From Acidobacteriota bacterium (lineage in GTDB: Bacteria; Acidobacteriota; Thermoanaerobaculia; Gp7-AA8): a stretch of DNA of 64,000 nucleotides. The notes beneath the pieces were generated by a model. That model was not told the DNA's origin. It was given only the letters and a program-made list of their open reading frames with translations, and did not search any database. Position numbers and translations under genes: made by a program. How positions within the stretch are numbered: position 1 is the stretch's first letter; every line of letters begins with the position of its first letter. Shown in pieces: positions 1 to 7,802 of the stretch. Where the stretch lies: NCBI GenBank assembly GCA_021325515.1, contig JAJPHC010000060.1, forward strand, positions 124,001 through 188,000, in the 5' to 3' direction.

Positions 1-412
1 CTTTCCTGCTGTCGGCCGCCAGCGCTTCGGCGTCGCGCTTTTTCTGCGCCTGGGCACGCGCGACCCACTCGCGCAATTGCGCGTAGTACTGCGTCGACTG
101 TACGACGCCCTGTTCCTCCGACATCTTGAACTCGCGCAGCGAGCCGTCGATGTCGCCGAGGTTGTAGCGGGCGATGCCGAGCCAGAAATGCGGAACGTAG
201 GTGATGATCTCGTTCTTCGCCCGCGCCGCACCGTTCTCGTTCGGCATCTCACTAACCGCGCGTTGCAGCTCATCGACACCGGTCTGATAGTTGTGCGCAC
301 GGACGGCAGCGACGCCGCGGTTGTAGGCATCCCACCATTTGTCGCTCGCCGCGAACAGCGAAACGACAGACAGGAGACAGCAGAGCGCAGGGATCAGCCG
401 GCGCCGGATCAT
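1..412 (-). CDS. Partial secreted TPR-like protein, C-terminus outside the window
   Basis: The frame opens with ATG at 412 and stays open to the window edge, so only about 137 N-terminal residues are visible. Residues 1-21 look like a signal peptide (MIRRRLIPALCC followed by a hydrophobic stretch ending LFA). The rest is helical, with WWDAYNRGV and FWLGIARYNLGDIDGSLREF resembling TPR helices, then an Ala/Lys/Glu-rich stretch. Its start overlaps the kinase stop as ATGA, so the two genes are probably translationally coupled. The function is unknown; a periplasmic TPR partner of the kinase is only inference. Confidence 0.7.
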   Translation of the reverse strand, partial: MIRRRLIPALCCLLSVVSLFAASDKWWDAYNRGVAAVRAHNYQTGVDELQRAVSEMPNENGAARAKNEIITYVPHFWLGIARYNLGDIDGSLREFKMSEEQGVVQSTQYYAQLREWVARAQAQKKRDAEALAADSRK

Positions 413-1947
413 TCGCGCACTCCGAACCGGGGAAGAGGCGCCTGCGAGGGATCGGCGAAGTGAACGTCGAGCGTTCGCTCCTCCCCTTCCTTCACCTCGA
501 CCAGCTGCTTGATCGGGTCCTTGAATTGCGGATTCGAAAACGTCACCTCGTAGCGGCCCGGCGTGACGCTGATCGCATCGGGCGTCAGCAACTCCGGCTT
601 GCCTGCGATCGAGACGTCCTGGCCGCTGTCGAGATTGCGGATGTGGGTCACGGCCGCCCATGGAAACGCATTCATGGCCAGATGCGCGGCCGCGACCGGC
701 TTCGCCGCTTTCGCCGTGCGGGGCGGAACCTCGTCGTGCCTGCGGAATGTGAACAGGAGTCCGACGACGAGCGCGATCGCCGCAGCCAGACCGATGAGCC
801 ATCCTTTTCTGCGCGGCGCAGCAGCCTCGATCGTCGGCGACGCCACGCGATCCAGCACGACATCTCCCGGCTCGCGCGTGGTGATGACGGTCGCGACATC
901 GGCCTGCCTCGGCGTCTCCCGCACGACGCGCGTCGCCTCCTCCGTCGCTTCTGCCGCCACCGGCAGTTGCACCGGCGCGCCGGCGCGATCGTCGAGCGAC
1001 GGCAGCACTTCTTCGAGCGCGTGCGCGAAGTCGCGCGCCGTCGGGTAGCGGTTCTTCCGGTCTTTCTCAAGCGACTTGAAGAGAATCCTCTCCAACTCCG
1101 GCGACGCCGTCACGTTGGGATTCACTTCGCGCAGCCCCTTCGGACGCTCCGACGCGTGGAGCATCACGTAGGCGTGCGGCGTGTCCGCCTGAAACGGCGG
1201 CACACCGGTGAGCATCTCGTACAGCACGATGCCGAACGAGTAGAGATCGGCGCGGCCATCGATCCGCTCTCCGTCCGGCATCATGCCGAGATGCTCAGGA
1301 GAGCAGTACTTCCACTTACCGACGAACATGCCGGTCTGCGTCTTCGCTTCTTCCCCGCCGCCGGACTGCTTGGCAATGCCGAGGTCGATGATCTTCACAT
1401 GCTCGACGCCTTCGTCGTCGCGAGTGATCATCAGGTTCTCGGGACTGATGTCGCGATGCACGATGCCGGCGCGATGAATCGCGTCGAGGCCCATCAGCGC
1501 CTGAATCGCCAGAGTCGCGGCATAGCGCGGCGAGAGCGGGCCGCGGCTGTCGATCAACTCGTGCAGATTCGTTCCCTCGATGTACTCCCAGACCATGTAC
1601 CAGGAGCCGTCGTCGATCGTGGAGAAATCGAAGAGCGTCGCGACGTTCGGATGGTGAATCCGCGTCGCCAGACGCGCTTCGCGCAGAAAGCGTTCGTTCG
1701 CACCGGGATCGGCCGCGACGTTGGGCCGCATCAGCTTGATCACCCGCAGCGCATTCAGATGAATGTGCAGCGCCTTGAAGACTTCCCCCATCCCGCCGAT
1801 GCCGAGGCGCGAGAGAATCTGGTACTTGCCGTCGACGGGCACTTCGAAGTGCCGGCGCAGAAAGTCGGTGATCGCTTCACCGCAGTACGGGCATGCTTTG
1901 AATTCGGGGTCGATCGCCGACCTGCAGTGGATGCAGAAGAAGGGCAT
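409..1947 (-). CDS. Membrane Ser/Thr protein kinase with N-terminal zinc ribbon
   Basis: This 512-residue Hanks-type kinase transfers phosphate from ATP to Ser/Thr on unknown targets. Residues 5-22 hold CxxC...CxxC, a zinc ribbon. The kinase domain spans roughly residues 43-310: glycine loop GIGGMGEVFK, the ATP lysine in RVIKLM, catalytic loop HRDISPEN, DLG in place of DFG, and CSPE in place of APE. A single transmembrane helix (GWLIGLAAAIALVVGLLF) follows near residue 385, then a roughly 90-residue extracytoplasmic tail resembling a PEGA-type beta domain. It is coupled by ATGA overlap to the TPR-like gene downstream. Kinase identity is firm; the signal and substrates cannot be read from sequence. 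Confidence 0.95.
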   Translation of the reverse strand: MPFFCIHCRSAIDPEFKACPYCGEAITDFLRRHFEVPVDGKYQILSRLGIGGMGEVFKALHIHLNALRVIKLMRPNVAADPGANERFLREARLATRIHHPNVATLFDFSTIDDGSWYMVWEYIEGTNLHELIDSRGPLSPRYAATLAIQALMGLDAIHRAGIVHRDISPENLMITRDDEGVEHVKIIDLGIAKQSGGGEEAKTQTGMFVGKWKYCSPEHLGMMPDGERIDGRADLYSFGIVLYEMLTGVPPFQADTPHAYVMLHASERPKGLREVNPNVTASPELERILFKSLEKDRKNRYPTARDFAHALEEVLPSLDDRAGAPVQLPVAAEATEEATRVVRETPRQADVATVITTREPGDVVLDRVASPTIEAAAPRRKGWLIGLAAAIALVVGLLFTFRRHDEVPPRTAKAAKPVAAAHLAMNAFPWAAVTHIRNLDSGQDVSIAGKPELLTPDAISVTPGRYEVTFSNPQFKDPIKQLVEVKEGEERTLDVHFADPSQAPLPRFGVRE

Positions 1948-1975
1948 AGTCTGAGGATTCCGGTATTCAAGCGAT

Positions 1976-1981
1976 TATAAG
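1976..1981 (+). promoter_or_regulatory. -10 element of a likely leaderless promoter for yjbQ
   Basis: TATAAG lies 9 nt before the ATG at 1991 and no Shine-Dalgarno sequence intervenes. The transcript would therefore start at or next to the start codon. Confidence 0.5.
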
Positions 1982-1990
1982 CTGCGCATC

Positions 1991-2380
1991 ATGAAGGAGA
2001 AGACCATCTCGGTGCGCTCCAGCGGGCGCGAGCAGATTCTCATCGTGACACGGGACGTCAACGCGGCCCTCGGCGAGCTCACCAGCGGAGAGGGGATCTG
2101 CACGATCATCGTCCCGCATACGACCTGCGCGATCTCCGTCAACGAGAATGCCGACCCCGACGTTCCCGCCGATCTCACCCGCGCACTGCGAGCCATGATT
2201 CCCGGCGTGCGATTCGATCATGGCGAGGGCAACTCCGATGCGCACCTGCTCTCGATGATCATCGGCACATCGCTGAGCTGGCCATATCGAAACGGAAAGC
2301 TCGTCCTCGGCACGTGGCAGGGCATCTACTTCGTGGAGCTCGACGGACCGAGGGAGAGGAAGATCATCGTGTATGTCTGA
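1991..2380 (+). CDS. yjbQ: YjbQ/UPF0047 family protein
   Basis: The 129-residue protein matches the YjbQ family along its whole length: HTTCAISVNENADP, the HGEGNSDAHL metal-site segment with a conserved His and Asp, and the C-terminal GTWQGIYFVELDGPR. Family members form trimers; E. coli YjbQ has weak thiamin-phosphate synthase activity, but the physiological role is unsettled. The gene follows the divergent kinase by about 40 nt and is followed closely by a flavin reductase gene. The ATG at 1991 has a -10 box directly upstream instead of a ribosome site. Confidence 0.9.
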   Translation: MKEKTISVRSSGREQILIVTRDVNAALGELTSGEGICTIIVPHTTCAISVNENADPDVPADLTRALRAMIPGVRFDHGEGNSDAHLLSMIIGTSLSWPYRNGKLVLGTWQGIYFVELDGPRERKIIVYV

Positions 2381-2390
2381 CAGGGGAACC

Positions 2391-3815
2391 ATGGACAACT
2401 TCGATGTCATCGTCATCGGCGGCGGTACCGCCGGTCTCGTCACCGCCTCCGGTTGCGCGCGCCTCGGGCGGCGCGTCGCGCTCATCGAGCAGCATGCGCT
2501 CGGGGGCGACTGCCTCTGGACCGGATGCGTCCCGACAAAAGCGCTCGTCGCCACCGCGAAGCTCGCACATCAGATGCGCAACGCGCACGTCTTCGGACTC
2601 GAGCGTCACGAACCGGCGATCACGCCGCGCGCGATCATGGATTCCATGCGCGCCGAGCGGCATCGCATCGAGCATCACGACGATCCGGAGAAATTCCGCG
2701 GCCTCGGCATCGACGTCATCTTCGGCAGCGCGAAGTTCGTCGCGCGCGATCAGATCGAGGTCGATGGACGAGTCCTCCGAGGCAAAGACATCGTGATCGC
2801 GACCGGCGCTCGCACCGCGGTGCCGCCGATCGAAGGTCTCGCGGATGCGAAGTTCATCGATCACGCGACGTTTCTCGACCGCAACGAGTTCCCGCAGTCG
2901 CTGCTGATCCTCGGCGGCGGAGCGATCGGCATCGAGTTCGCGCAGATGTTCCGCCGCTTCGGCTGCGAGGTCACCGTCGTCGAAATGGCCGCCGAGATCA
3001 TCAACAAGGAAGATGCGGATGTCATCGCGCGCGTCCGGCAGATTCTCACCGAGGAGGGTGTGGCGCTGCACACCGGCTGGGGCGTGAAGTCGGTGCGCAC
3101 GAGCGGCGGAAAGAAGATCGCGCGGATCGAGAACAGCGTTGCGGAGTCGCGCGAGATCACCGTCGACGAGATCTTCGTCGCCTCGGGACGCCGCGGAAAC
3201 ATCGACACGCTCGGCCTCGACGGCATCGGAGTCGCCACGAACCGCACGTTCGTCGTCGTCGACAAATATCTGCAGACGTCCGTGCCGCGCATCTGGGCCT
3301 GCGGCGACGTACACGGCGGCCTGCAGTTCACACACGTCGCGGCCTTCGAAGCGGTCAAGCTCGTGCGCAACATCCTCTTCCCCGGAAAGTCGGCGATGTC
3401 GTACGACGACATTCCGTGGGCGCTCTACACCGATCCGGAGGCGGGCCACATCGGCATGACGGAGCGCGAGGCGCGCGAAGCGATCGGCGATCGCGTGCGC
3501 ATCTACAAAGTCGAGATGAGCGATGTCGACCGCGCCGTCGTCGACCGCACGGACAAGGGTTTCATCAAGTTCGTCTGCGACGAGAAAGGGCGCATCCTCG
3601 GGGCGCACGCACTCTGCGCAAACGCCTCGACGCTGATCGCACAGATCGTGCAGGCGCGGAAGAAGAAGATGAAGGTGGGCGAGCTCGCAGGAGTCGTGTC
3701 GCCCTATCCGTCGCTGGCGGACGCGATCGGCAAGACGGCGACGCTGTACTACCAGAATCTCGCGGCGTCGTGGATCGGGAAGCTGGGAAGAAGGATCGCC
3801 GCCTGGTCGCAGTGA
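2391..3815 (+). CDS. FAD-dependent pyridine nucleotide-disulfide oxidoreductase (MerA/Lpd-like)
   Basis: About 474 residues with the full two-dinucleotide-fold plan of the dihydrolipoamide dehydrogenase/mercuric reductase family: FAD motif VIGGGTAG at the N-terminus, redox disulfide GGDCLWTGCVPTK, NAD(P)H fold ILGGGAIGIEFAQ, and the second FAD motif RIWACGDV. The C-terminal catalytic segment reads SPYPSLAD where Lpd enzymes have a His-containing motif, so the usual active-site base appears missing, as in MerA. There is no N-terminal HMA domain. I chose ATG 2391 because AGGGG precedes it; an ATG at 2373 overlaps the yjbQ stop but lacks a good ribosome site. The substrate is unknown. Confidence 0.85.
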   Translation: MDNFDVIVIGGGTAGLVTASGCARLGRRVALIEQHALGGDCLWTGCVPTKALVATAKLAHQMRNAHVFGLERHEPAITPRAIMDSMRAERHRIEHHDDPEKFRGLGIDVIFGSAKFVARDQIEVDGRVLRGKDIVIATGARTAVPPIEGLADAKFIDHATFLDRNEFPQSLLILGGGAIGIEFAQMFRRFGCEVTVVEMAAEIINKEDADVIARVRQILTEEGVALHTGWGVKSVRTSGGKKIARIENSVAESREITVDEIFVASGRRGNIDTLGLDGIGVATNRTFVVVDKYLQTSVPRIWACGDVHGGLQFTHVAAFEAVKLVRNILFPGKSAMSYDDIPWALYTDPEAGHIGMTEREAREAIGDRVRIYKVEMSDVDRAVVDRTDKGFIKFVCDEKGRILGAHALCANASTLIAQIVQARKKKMKVGELAGVVSPYPSLADAIGKTATLYYQNLAASWIGKLGRRIAAWSQ

Positions 3816-3853
3816 CCGCGGCGGGGAATGTTATCGTTGCGAATGGAGGGCCC

Positions 3854-4384
3854 ATGAAAAAGATCATTCTCGTTACCCTCGTCTGTCTCGCAGCAATCGC
3901 GTGCTCGCACGCGAAGAACGGTCCGATGGCGATGGCCACGCTGTCACCGACGACCGGCCAGACGGCGACAGGCACCGTGCGTTTCCAGGATCTCGGTGAA
4001 AACGGAACAGAAGTGACCGTCGACCTCACCAGCGTGCCGCCCGGCGTGCACGGCTTCCACATCCACGAAGGCAACAGCTGCGCGGATGATGCGAAGGCCG
4101 CGGGCGGGCACTTCAATCCGACGAGCATGCCGCACGCTGCGCCCGATGCCGTCTCGCATCATTCCGGCGACTTCGGCAACGTCACGGCTGACGACAAGGG
4201 AGAAGTGCACACGACGTTCGTCACGCACTCGATCACGGTCGCACCGGGCACGACGTCGGTCGTCGGCCACACGGTCGTCCTGCACGCGAGTCCCGACGAT
4301 CTGACGACGCAGCCTTCGGGAAACGCCGGCGCGCGCATCGCCTGCGGCGTCGTCAGCGGGATGGCAGGTTCAATGCAGCACTGA
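3854..4384 (+). CDS. sodC: Secreted Cu/Zn superoxide dismutase, probable lipoprotein
   Basis: A 176-residue SodC that converts superoxide to peroxide and oxygen outside the cytoplasm. The signal sequence MKKIILVTLVCLAAIAC ends at a Cys that could be lipidated. Copper and zinc ligands are all visible: HIH in GFHIHEGNSC, GGHFNP, the HSGDFGN zinc loop, and the distal His in GHTVVLHASPDD. The paired cysteines (GNSC and RIACGVV) would form the conserved disulfide. GGAGG lies just upstream of the ATG. The longer open frame reaching back into the preceding gene is an artefact. A small lipoprotein gene follows within 7 nt. Confidence 0.95.
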   Translation: MKKIILVTLVCLAAIACSHAKNGPMAMATLSPTTGQTATGTVRFQDLGENGTEVTVDLTSVPPGVHGFHIHEGNSCADDAKAAGGHFNPTSMPHAAPDAVSHHSGDFGNVTADDKGEVHTTFVTHSITVAPGTTSVVGHTVVLHASPDDLTTQPSGNAGARIACGVVSGMAGSMQH

Positions 4385-4390
4385 GCGTGC

Positions 4391-4864
4391 ATGAAGCGCG
4401 TTCTGCTGATCTCATTTCTGCTCCTCACATCCGCCTGCGCATCGCCTCAGGGCGGCGCGACGCAATCGAGCTCACAACCGGGGCATGGGGCGATCACCAT
4501 GATGGTCGTCCCCAACCCCATCGTCGCGAAGAGCGCGGGCCGGGACATGTACGACTTTCCCTTCGACGTCGTCGTTCGTGAAACCGGCGGACATCCCGTT
4601 CACGTCACGCGCGTGTCCGCTGACGTTTACGCGCTCGGATCGATCCTCGTGGCGCAGCAGACGTATGACGCCGCGCAGATCGCATCGATGGGATTCGCGA
4701 CGACCATTCCGGCGAACGGCGAATTGCGCTACTCGTTCCGGCCGCGCAAGGAAGTGACCGACGAGCGCCTCTTCGGAGGCGTGAGCGCCGAGGTCGTGGC
4801 AGAGGGCGCGGATGAAACAGGCACCGCCGCCAGCGCAACGACGACGGTGTCCGTGACGCGATAA
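4391..4864 (+). CDS. Putative lipoprotein of unknown function
   Basis: 157 residues. The N-terminus MKRVLLISFLLLTSAC is a lipoprotein-type signal with Cys16 as the likely lipidation site. The remainder looks like a small beta-sandwich (VVVRETGGHPVHVTRVSADVY region), without a motif I can name. It follows sodC by six bases and probably shares its transcript, suggesting an envelope location, but no role can be given. Codon usage matches its neighbours. Confidence 0.65.
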   Translation: MKRVLLISFLLLTSACASPQGGATQSSSQPGHGAITMMVVPNPIVAKSAGRDMYDFPFDVVVRETGGHPVHVTRVSADVYALGSILVAQQTYDAAQIASMGFATTIPANGELRYSFRPRKEVTDERLFGGVSAEVVAEGADETGTAASATTTVSVTR

Positions 4865-4928
4865 ATCAGCCAGCAGGCAGCGGGACCTTCTTCCCTGCTG
4901 CCTGCTGCCTGTCCCCTGCTGCCTGATT
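4864..4928. repeat. Palindromic repeat, AGCAGGCAGC family, copy 1
   Basis: Outer arms AATCAG and CTGATT enclose an imperfect stem built from GCAGGCAGCGGGA and TCCCTGCTGCCTGC. It fills the gap between convergent genes exactly and could fold as a bidirectional terminator. A related element lies at 46011-46085. Confidence 0.6.
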
Positions 4929-5386
4929 CAGAGGAGCCCGAACTCGCGCATCTTCCGCCAAAGCGTGGCGCGAGAGATGCCGAGAGCGCGTGCCGCTTCT
5001 TCGCGGCGCCAGCGATGCGCTTCGAGCGCAAGGCGGATGCGATCGGCCTCTCCGGAAATCTCCTCCGGCTTGAACGCGAGGACATAACGAACGCCATGGA
5101 TGCCCATGTCCTCTTCGGACTCGAACGGAGCGACCGTAATCGTACCCGCGCGCGGGCCGCGGACCGTCTGCACCATCGTGTGGAGCGTCTCACGATGTTC
5201 GGCCTTCATCGCGAGATCGACGGCAACGCCGAGCGCGTCGGCGACGGAGCGGCCGCGAAGTTCACGATAGGCTTCCGGCGCGTAGATCAGCCGGCCATCC
5301 GACGAGGCGCAAAGCAACACTTCACCGACTGATGCGAACAGCACACTTGCCGCTTCAATCGCGGTCTTTTCTTCGGCTACCAGCAT
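4928..5386 (-). CDS. PAS-like sensor with Fis-type helix-turn-helix
   Basis: About 152 residues from ATG 5386. Residues 1-100 resemble a PAS-type sensory domain (VLLCASSDGRLIYAPEAYRE). The C-terminus carries a Fis-type HTH, IRLALEAHRWRREEAARALG followed by ISRATLWRKM, as in NtrC-family activators, but there is no AAA+ domain. An in-frame GTG at 5476 overlaps the upstream crp-like stop, but the extra 30 residues are Arg/Cys-rich and unlike a protein domain, so I prefer ATG 5386. It sits directly downstream of a Crp/Fnr regulator and is probably cotranscribed. The ligand is unknown. Confidence 0.75.
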   Translation of the reverse strand: MLVAEEKTAIEAASVLFASVGEVLLCASSDGRLIYAPEAYRELRGRSVADALGVAVDLAMKAEHRETLHTMVQTVRGPRAGTITVAPFESEEDMGIHGVRYVLAFKPEEISGEADRIRLALEAHRWRREEAARALGISRATLWRKMREFGLL

Positions 5387-5472
5387 GATGCGAACAGGAT
5401 CTCCGCACCTATTGCCGGCCCGCTGTGACGTGCGACGCCTCGCTCTGTGACACGTAGCGTCGCGGGGAGCAG

Positions 5473-6156
5473 TCACTCGGACGTCATCGATTTCAACGCG
5501 TCGACGGCCGGAATCAAAAACCCGCTCTTCTCCGTCTCGACGATTCCGTCCTTCTGCCAGCGGCTCATCAGGCGGATCGCGGTCTCCAACGTCGTTCCGA
5601 TCAGATCCGCGATTTCCTGACGCGAGAGCGGCAGAGGGATGAAGGTCGCGTTTCCACGCGGAATCCCGACGCGATCGCCGAGCGTGAGAAAGAGGCGCGC
5701 CGCGCGATGTTCGGCGGAGCCGGTGAGATCGGCGATCCGCTTGTTGACCATCATCAGGCGATAGGTGAGACCGGCGAGCAGATGCCGCATCATCTCCGAG
5801 CGCCGCTCGAGCAGCGCGAAGAACTCCCGCTCCGGAATGGAGAGGATGCCCGAAGGCTCGAGTGCGATGGCACTCGCCGGGAAGGGACGGCGCTCGAACA
5901 CCGCGACCGCTCCCACCGGTTCGCCCGGCCCGAGGATCTCGAGGATGACGTCGCGGCCGCCGGCGGCTTTGACGATCTTCACGCGGCCGATGTGGACGAA
6001 GTGGATGCGATCGGCCGGCTCCCCTTCCTGAAAAATCGTCTCGCCCTTCTCATAGCCGCGCATGCGGCACAGCGGAGCAAGCGCATCGCGGTCATCTTTC
6101 TTGAGCGCGGAGAGAAGGGGAATCGCGTCGAACGGGATGGGCACTTCGATCGGCAT
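5473..6156 (-). CDS. Crp/Fnr family transcriptional regulator
   Basis: 227 residues. The N-terminal cyclic-nucleotide-type beta barrel includes KGETIFQEGEPADRIHFVHI and ILGPGEPVGAVAVF; the C-terminal winged helix has LSRQEIADLIGTTLETAIR. No Fe-S cysteine cluster is seen at the N-terminus. The reading head TLETAIR differs from the CRP (RExxxR) type, so its site should differ from TGTGA. It is divergent from the RIC/YtfE gene, a common context for nitric-oxide-responsive Dnr/NnrR-type regulators; that link is inference. ATG 6156 is chosen because a -10 box lies 9 nt upstream and the longer frame adds only Arg-rich sequence. Confidence 0.88.
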   Translation of the reverse strand: MPIEVPIPFDAIPLLSALKKDDRDALAPLCRMRGYEKGETIFQEGEPADRIHFVHIGRVKIVKAAGGRDVILEILGPGEPVGAVAVFERRPFPASAIALEPSGILSIPEREFFALLERRSEMMRHLLAGLTYRLMMVNKRIADLTGSAEHRAARLFLTLGDRVGIPRGNATFIPLPLSRQEIADLIGTTLETAIRLMSRWQKDGIVETEKSGFLIPAVDALKSMTSE

Positions 6157-6165
6157 ACCGCGGAG

Positions 6166-6171
6166 TCTATA
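6166..6171 (-). promoter_or_regulatory. -10 element of a likely leaderless promoter for the crp-like gene
   Basis: On the minus strand TATAGA stands 9 nt before the ATG at 6156, with no Shine-Dalgarno sequence between them. Confidence 0.45.
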
Positions 6172-6216
6172 TGGTCGGGCGGTTGCGCGCGCCGCCGGAT
6201 CGAGGTTGGAAACCGT

Positions 6217-6230
6217 ATGACAGAAGTCAT
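6217..6230. promoter_or_regulatory. Inverted repeat ATGAC-N4-GTCAT in the crp/ric divergent gap
   Basis: A perfect 5-bp inverted repeat with a 4-bp spacer ends 35 nt before the RIC start. It is a candidate site for the divergent Crp/Fnr regulator; the link is inference. Confidence 0.4.
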
Positions 6231-6265
6231 GGCTCCTTCTCTGGCCCAACCGCAAACTGCAACGC

Positions 6266-6961
6266 ATGGATACGAACACGAAATCGATCGGCGAACTCGC
6301 ATTGGAAGTCCCACACGCAATCGCGGTGCTGGAGAAATGGAGAATCGACTACTGCTGCCACGGACAGCGTTCCGTCGCAGAAGCCTGCAAGGACGCAGGC
6401 GTCACGGCCGAAGAGCTCCTGCGCGAAATCGGCACAACTCCCGTCACCGACGACGGACGCGACTGGTCCTCGGAATCGCTCATCGCGCTGCAGGACTACA
6501 TCATCGACACGCATCACGTCTTCACGCGCCAGGCGATGGAAACGATCACCGTGCTCGCGGACAAGGTCGCGATGCGTCACGGCCCGTCGCATCCCGAAGT
6601 CAACCGCGTGCATGAGATCGTCACGGCACTCGTCAACGACCTCGGCCCGCACATGATGAAGGAAGAGATGGTCCTCTTCCCGTACGTCGCAGCCCTCGAG
6701 CGCGGAGAGCAGCCGGCGAACTGCTTCGGCACCGTCCGCAATCCGGTGCGCATGATGATGATCGAGCACGACGCGGTCGGCGGCCTGCTCCGCGATCTCC
6801 GCGAAGCGACGAACGACTACCGGCTCCCCGATGACGCATGTCTCAGCTTCCGCGCACTGTACGAGCGCCTCGCGGAGCTCGAGCAGGATCTGCACAAGCA
6901 CATCCATCTCGAGAACAACGTTCACTTCCCGCGTGCCGTGGAGCTCGAGGACCATGTGTAG
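6266..6961 (+). CDS. ric: Iron-sulfur cluster repair di-iron protein (RIC/YtfE/ScdA)
   Basis: 231 residues. The N-terminal ScdA_N domain shows the family signature DYCCHGQRSVAEAC; the C-terminal hemerythrin-like domain has the metal His/Glu residues in DTHHVF, RHGPSHPEV, MMKEEMVLFPY, MMIEHDAV and DLHKHIHLENNVHFPRA. Family members use a non-haem di-iron centre to restore Fe-S clusters damaged by nitric oxide or peroxide. The gene is divergent from a Crp/Fnr regulator with an inverted repeat between them. Its TAG stop lies inside the palindromic repeat that starts at 6956, so the last codons and the stop may have been set by insertion of that element. Confidence 0.93.
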   Translation: MDTNTKSIGELALEVPHAIAVLEKWRIDYCCHGQRSVAEACKDAGVTAEELLREIGTTPVTDDGRDWSSESLIALQDYIIDTHHVFTRQAMETITVLADKVAMRHGPSHPEVNRVHEIVTALVNDLGPHMMKEEMVLFPYVAALERGEQPANCFGTVRNPVRMMMIEHDAVGGLLRDLREATNDYRLPDDACLSFRALYERLAELEQDLHKHIHLENNVHFPRAVELEDHV

Positions 6962-7055
6962 GACAGGCGCCCTCGCCTGTCCCCCAGGTATGGTTTCTTC
7001 GCCGGAGACACGACGACAGGCGGGGGCGCGACAGGCGGGGGCGCCTGTCGTACAC
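6956..7055. repeat. GTGTAGGACAGGCG palindromic element, copy 1 (ric/ywiC junction)
   Basis: The 100-bp element starts with GTGTAGGACAGGCGCCC and ends with GGGCGCCTGTCGTACAC, which are near-perfect terminal inverted repeats. It supplies the ric stop codon, and a candidate ATG and first 22 or so codons for the next gene. Other copies are at 8787-8869 and 42457-42599. Confidence 0.85.
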
Positions 7056-7799
7056 CTTTCGCTGCGGCCGCTGGCCCTTCCGACCGAGCATGGCGGCTGG
7101 GGCTTCCTCTTCGAGCCGCTCGTTCTGGCGATGATCGCAGCACCGTCGTGGTGCGGCGTTCTTCTCTGCGCCGCGGCGATCGGCGCGTTTCTCACGCGGC
7201 AGCCGCTGAAGCTGGCGATGCAGGATCTGCTCAAGCGCCGTCTCTATCCGCGCACGAAGTGGTGCGCGATGTTCGCGATCTCCTACGGCGCGGCGGCGTT
7301 CGTCGCGCTCGCCGTGGCGCTGGCGTTCGGCGGATGGCGCATCGCGATTCCGTACGCGGTCGCCGCACCGCTGGCAATCGTGAACATCGTCTACGACGCG
7401 CGCAACAGAAGCCGCGCGCTCCTGCCGGAGCTCACCGGACCGGTCGCGATGGCGAGCAGCGCGGCAGCGATCGGAATCGCCGGCGGGCTGCCGCTTCGCG
7501 CTGCATTCATCCTGATGACACTCGTCGTCCTGCGCGGATTGCCCGCCGTTGTCTATGTACGCACGCTGCTCCTGCGCGCGCACGGCAAGACGGCGTCGAA
7601 CATCCCGGCAATCGCCATGCACGCCGCATCGATGTTGATCGCCGCCGTGCTCGGCCGGTTCGTCGCTGTCTTCATGCTCACCGCACTCCTCGGCCGCGCG
7701 CTTTACGGTCTCACGCACACCGTCGCGCCCGCGAAGAGCATCGGCTGGCGCGAAATGGGATGGGGCGCCGTCTACGCCGTGGTGTGCGGCGCGGCGTAG
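6990..7799 (+). CDS. YwiC-like integral membrane protein with repeat-derived N-terminus
   Basis: The family signature PTEHGGWGFLFEP occurs near residue 31 of this 269-residue frame, followed by about six hydrophobic helices; this matches YwiC-like proteins of unknown function. No ordinary start codon lies close to the signature. The nearest in-frame ATGs, at 6990 and 6954, both fall in or next to the palindromic element, so residues such as RQAGARQAGAPVVH are repeat-encoded. B. subtilis ywiC lies beside fnr/nar genes, and here the gene follows an NO-stress gene, which hints at anaerobic respiration. The start is uncertain; the family assignment is good. Confidence 0.8.
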   Translation: MVSSPETRRQAGARQAGAPVVHLSLRPLALPTEHGGWGFLFEPLVLAMIAAPSWCGVLLCAAAIGAFLTRQPLKLAMQDLLKRRLYPRTKWCAMFAISYGAAAFVALAVALAFGGWRIAIPYAVAAPLAIVNIVYDARNRSRALLPELTGPVAMASSAAAIGIAGGLPLRAAFILMTLVVLRGLPAVVYVRTLLLRAHGKTASNIPAIAMHAASMLIAAVLGRFVAVFMLTALLGRALYGLTHTVAPAKSIGWREMGWGAVYAVVCGAA

Positions 7800-7802
7800 A
7801 CG

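Noticed and set aside
460-1980. Long plus-strand frame of 506 codons opposite the kinase
   Set aside because: It is antisense to a clearly conserved kinase, Arg/His-rich, and shows no domain; it results from GC-rich codon bias.
2453-3853. Extended frame upstream of sodC through the reductase gene
   Set aside because: The reductase in the other frame is conserved; sodC has its own signal peptide and ribosome site at 3854.
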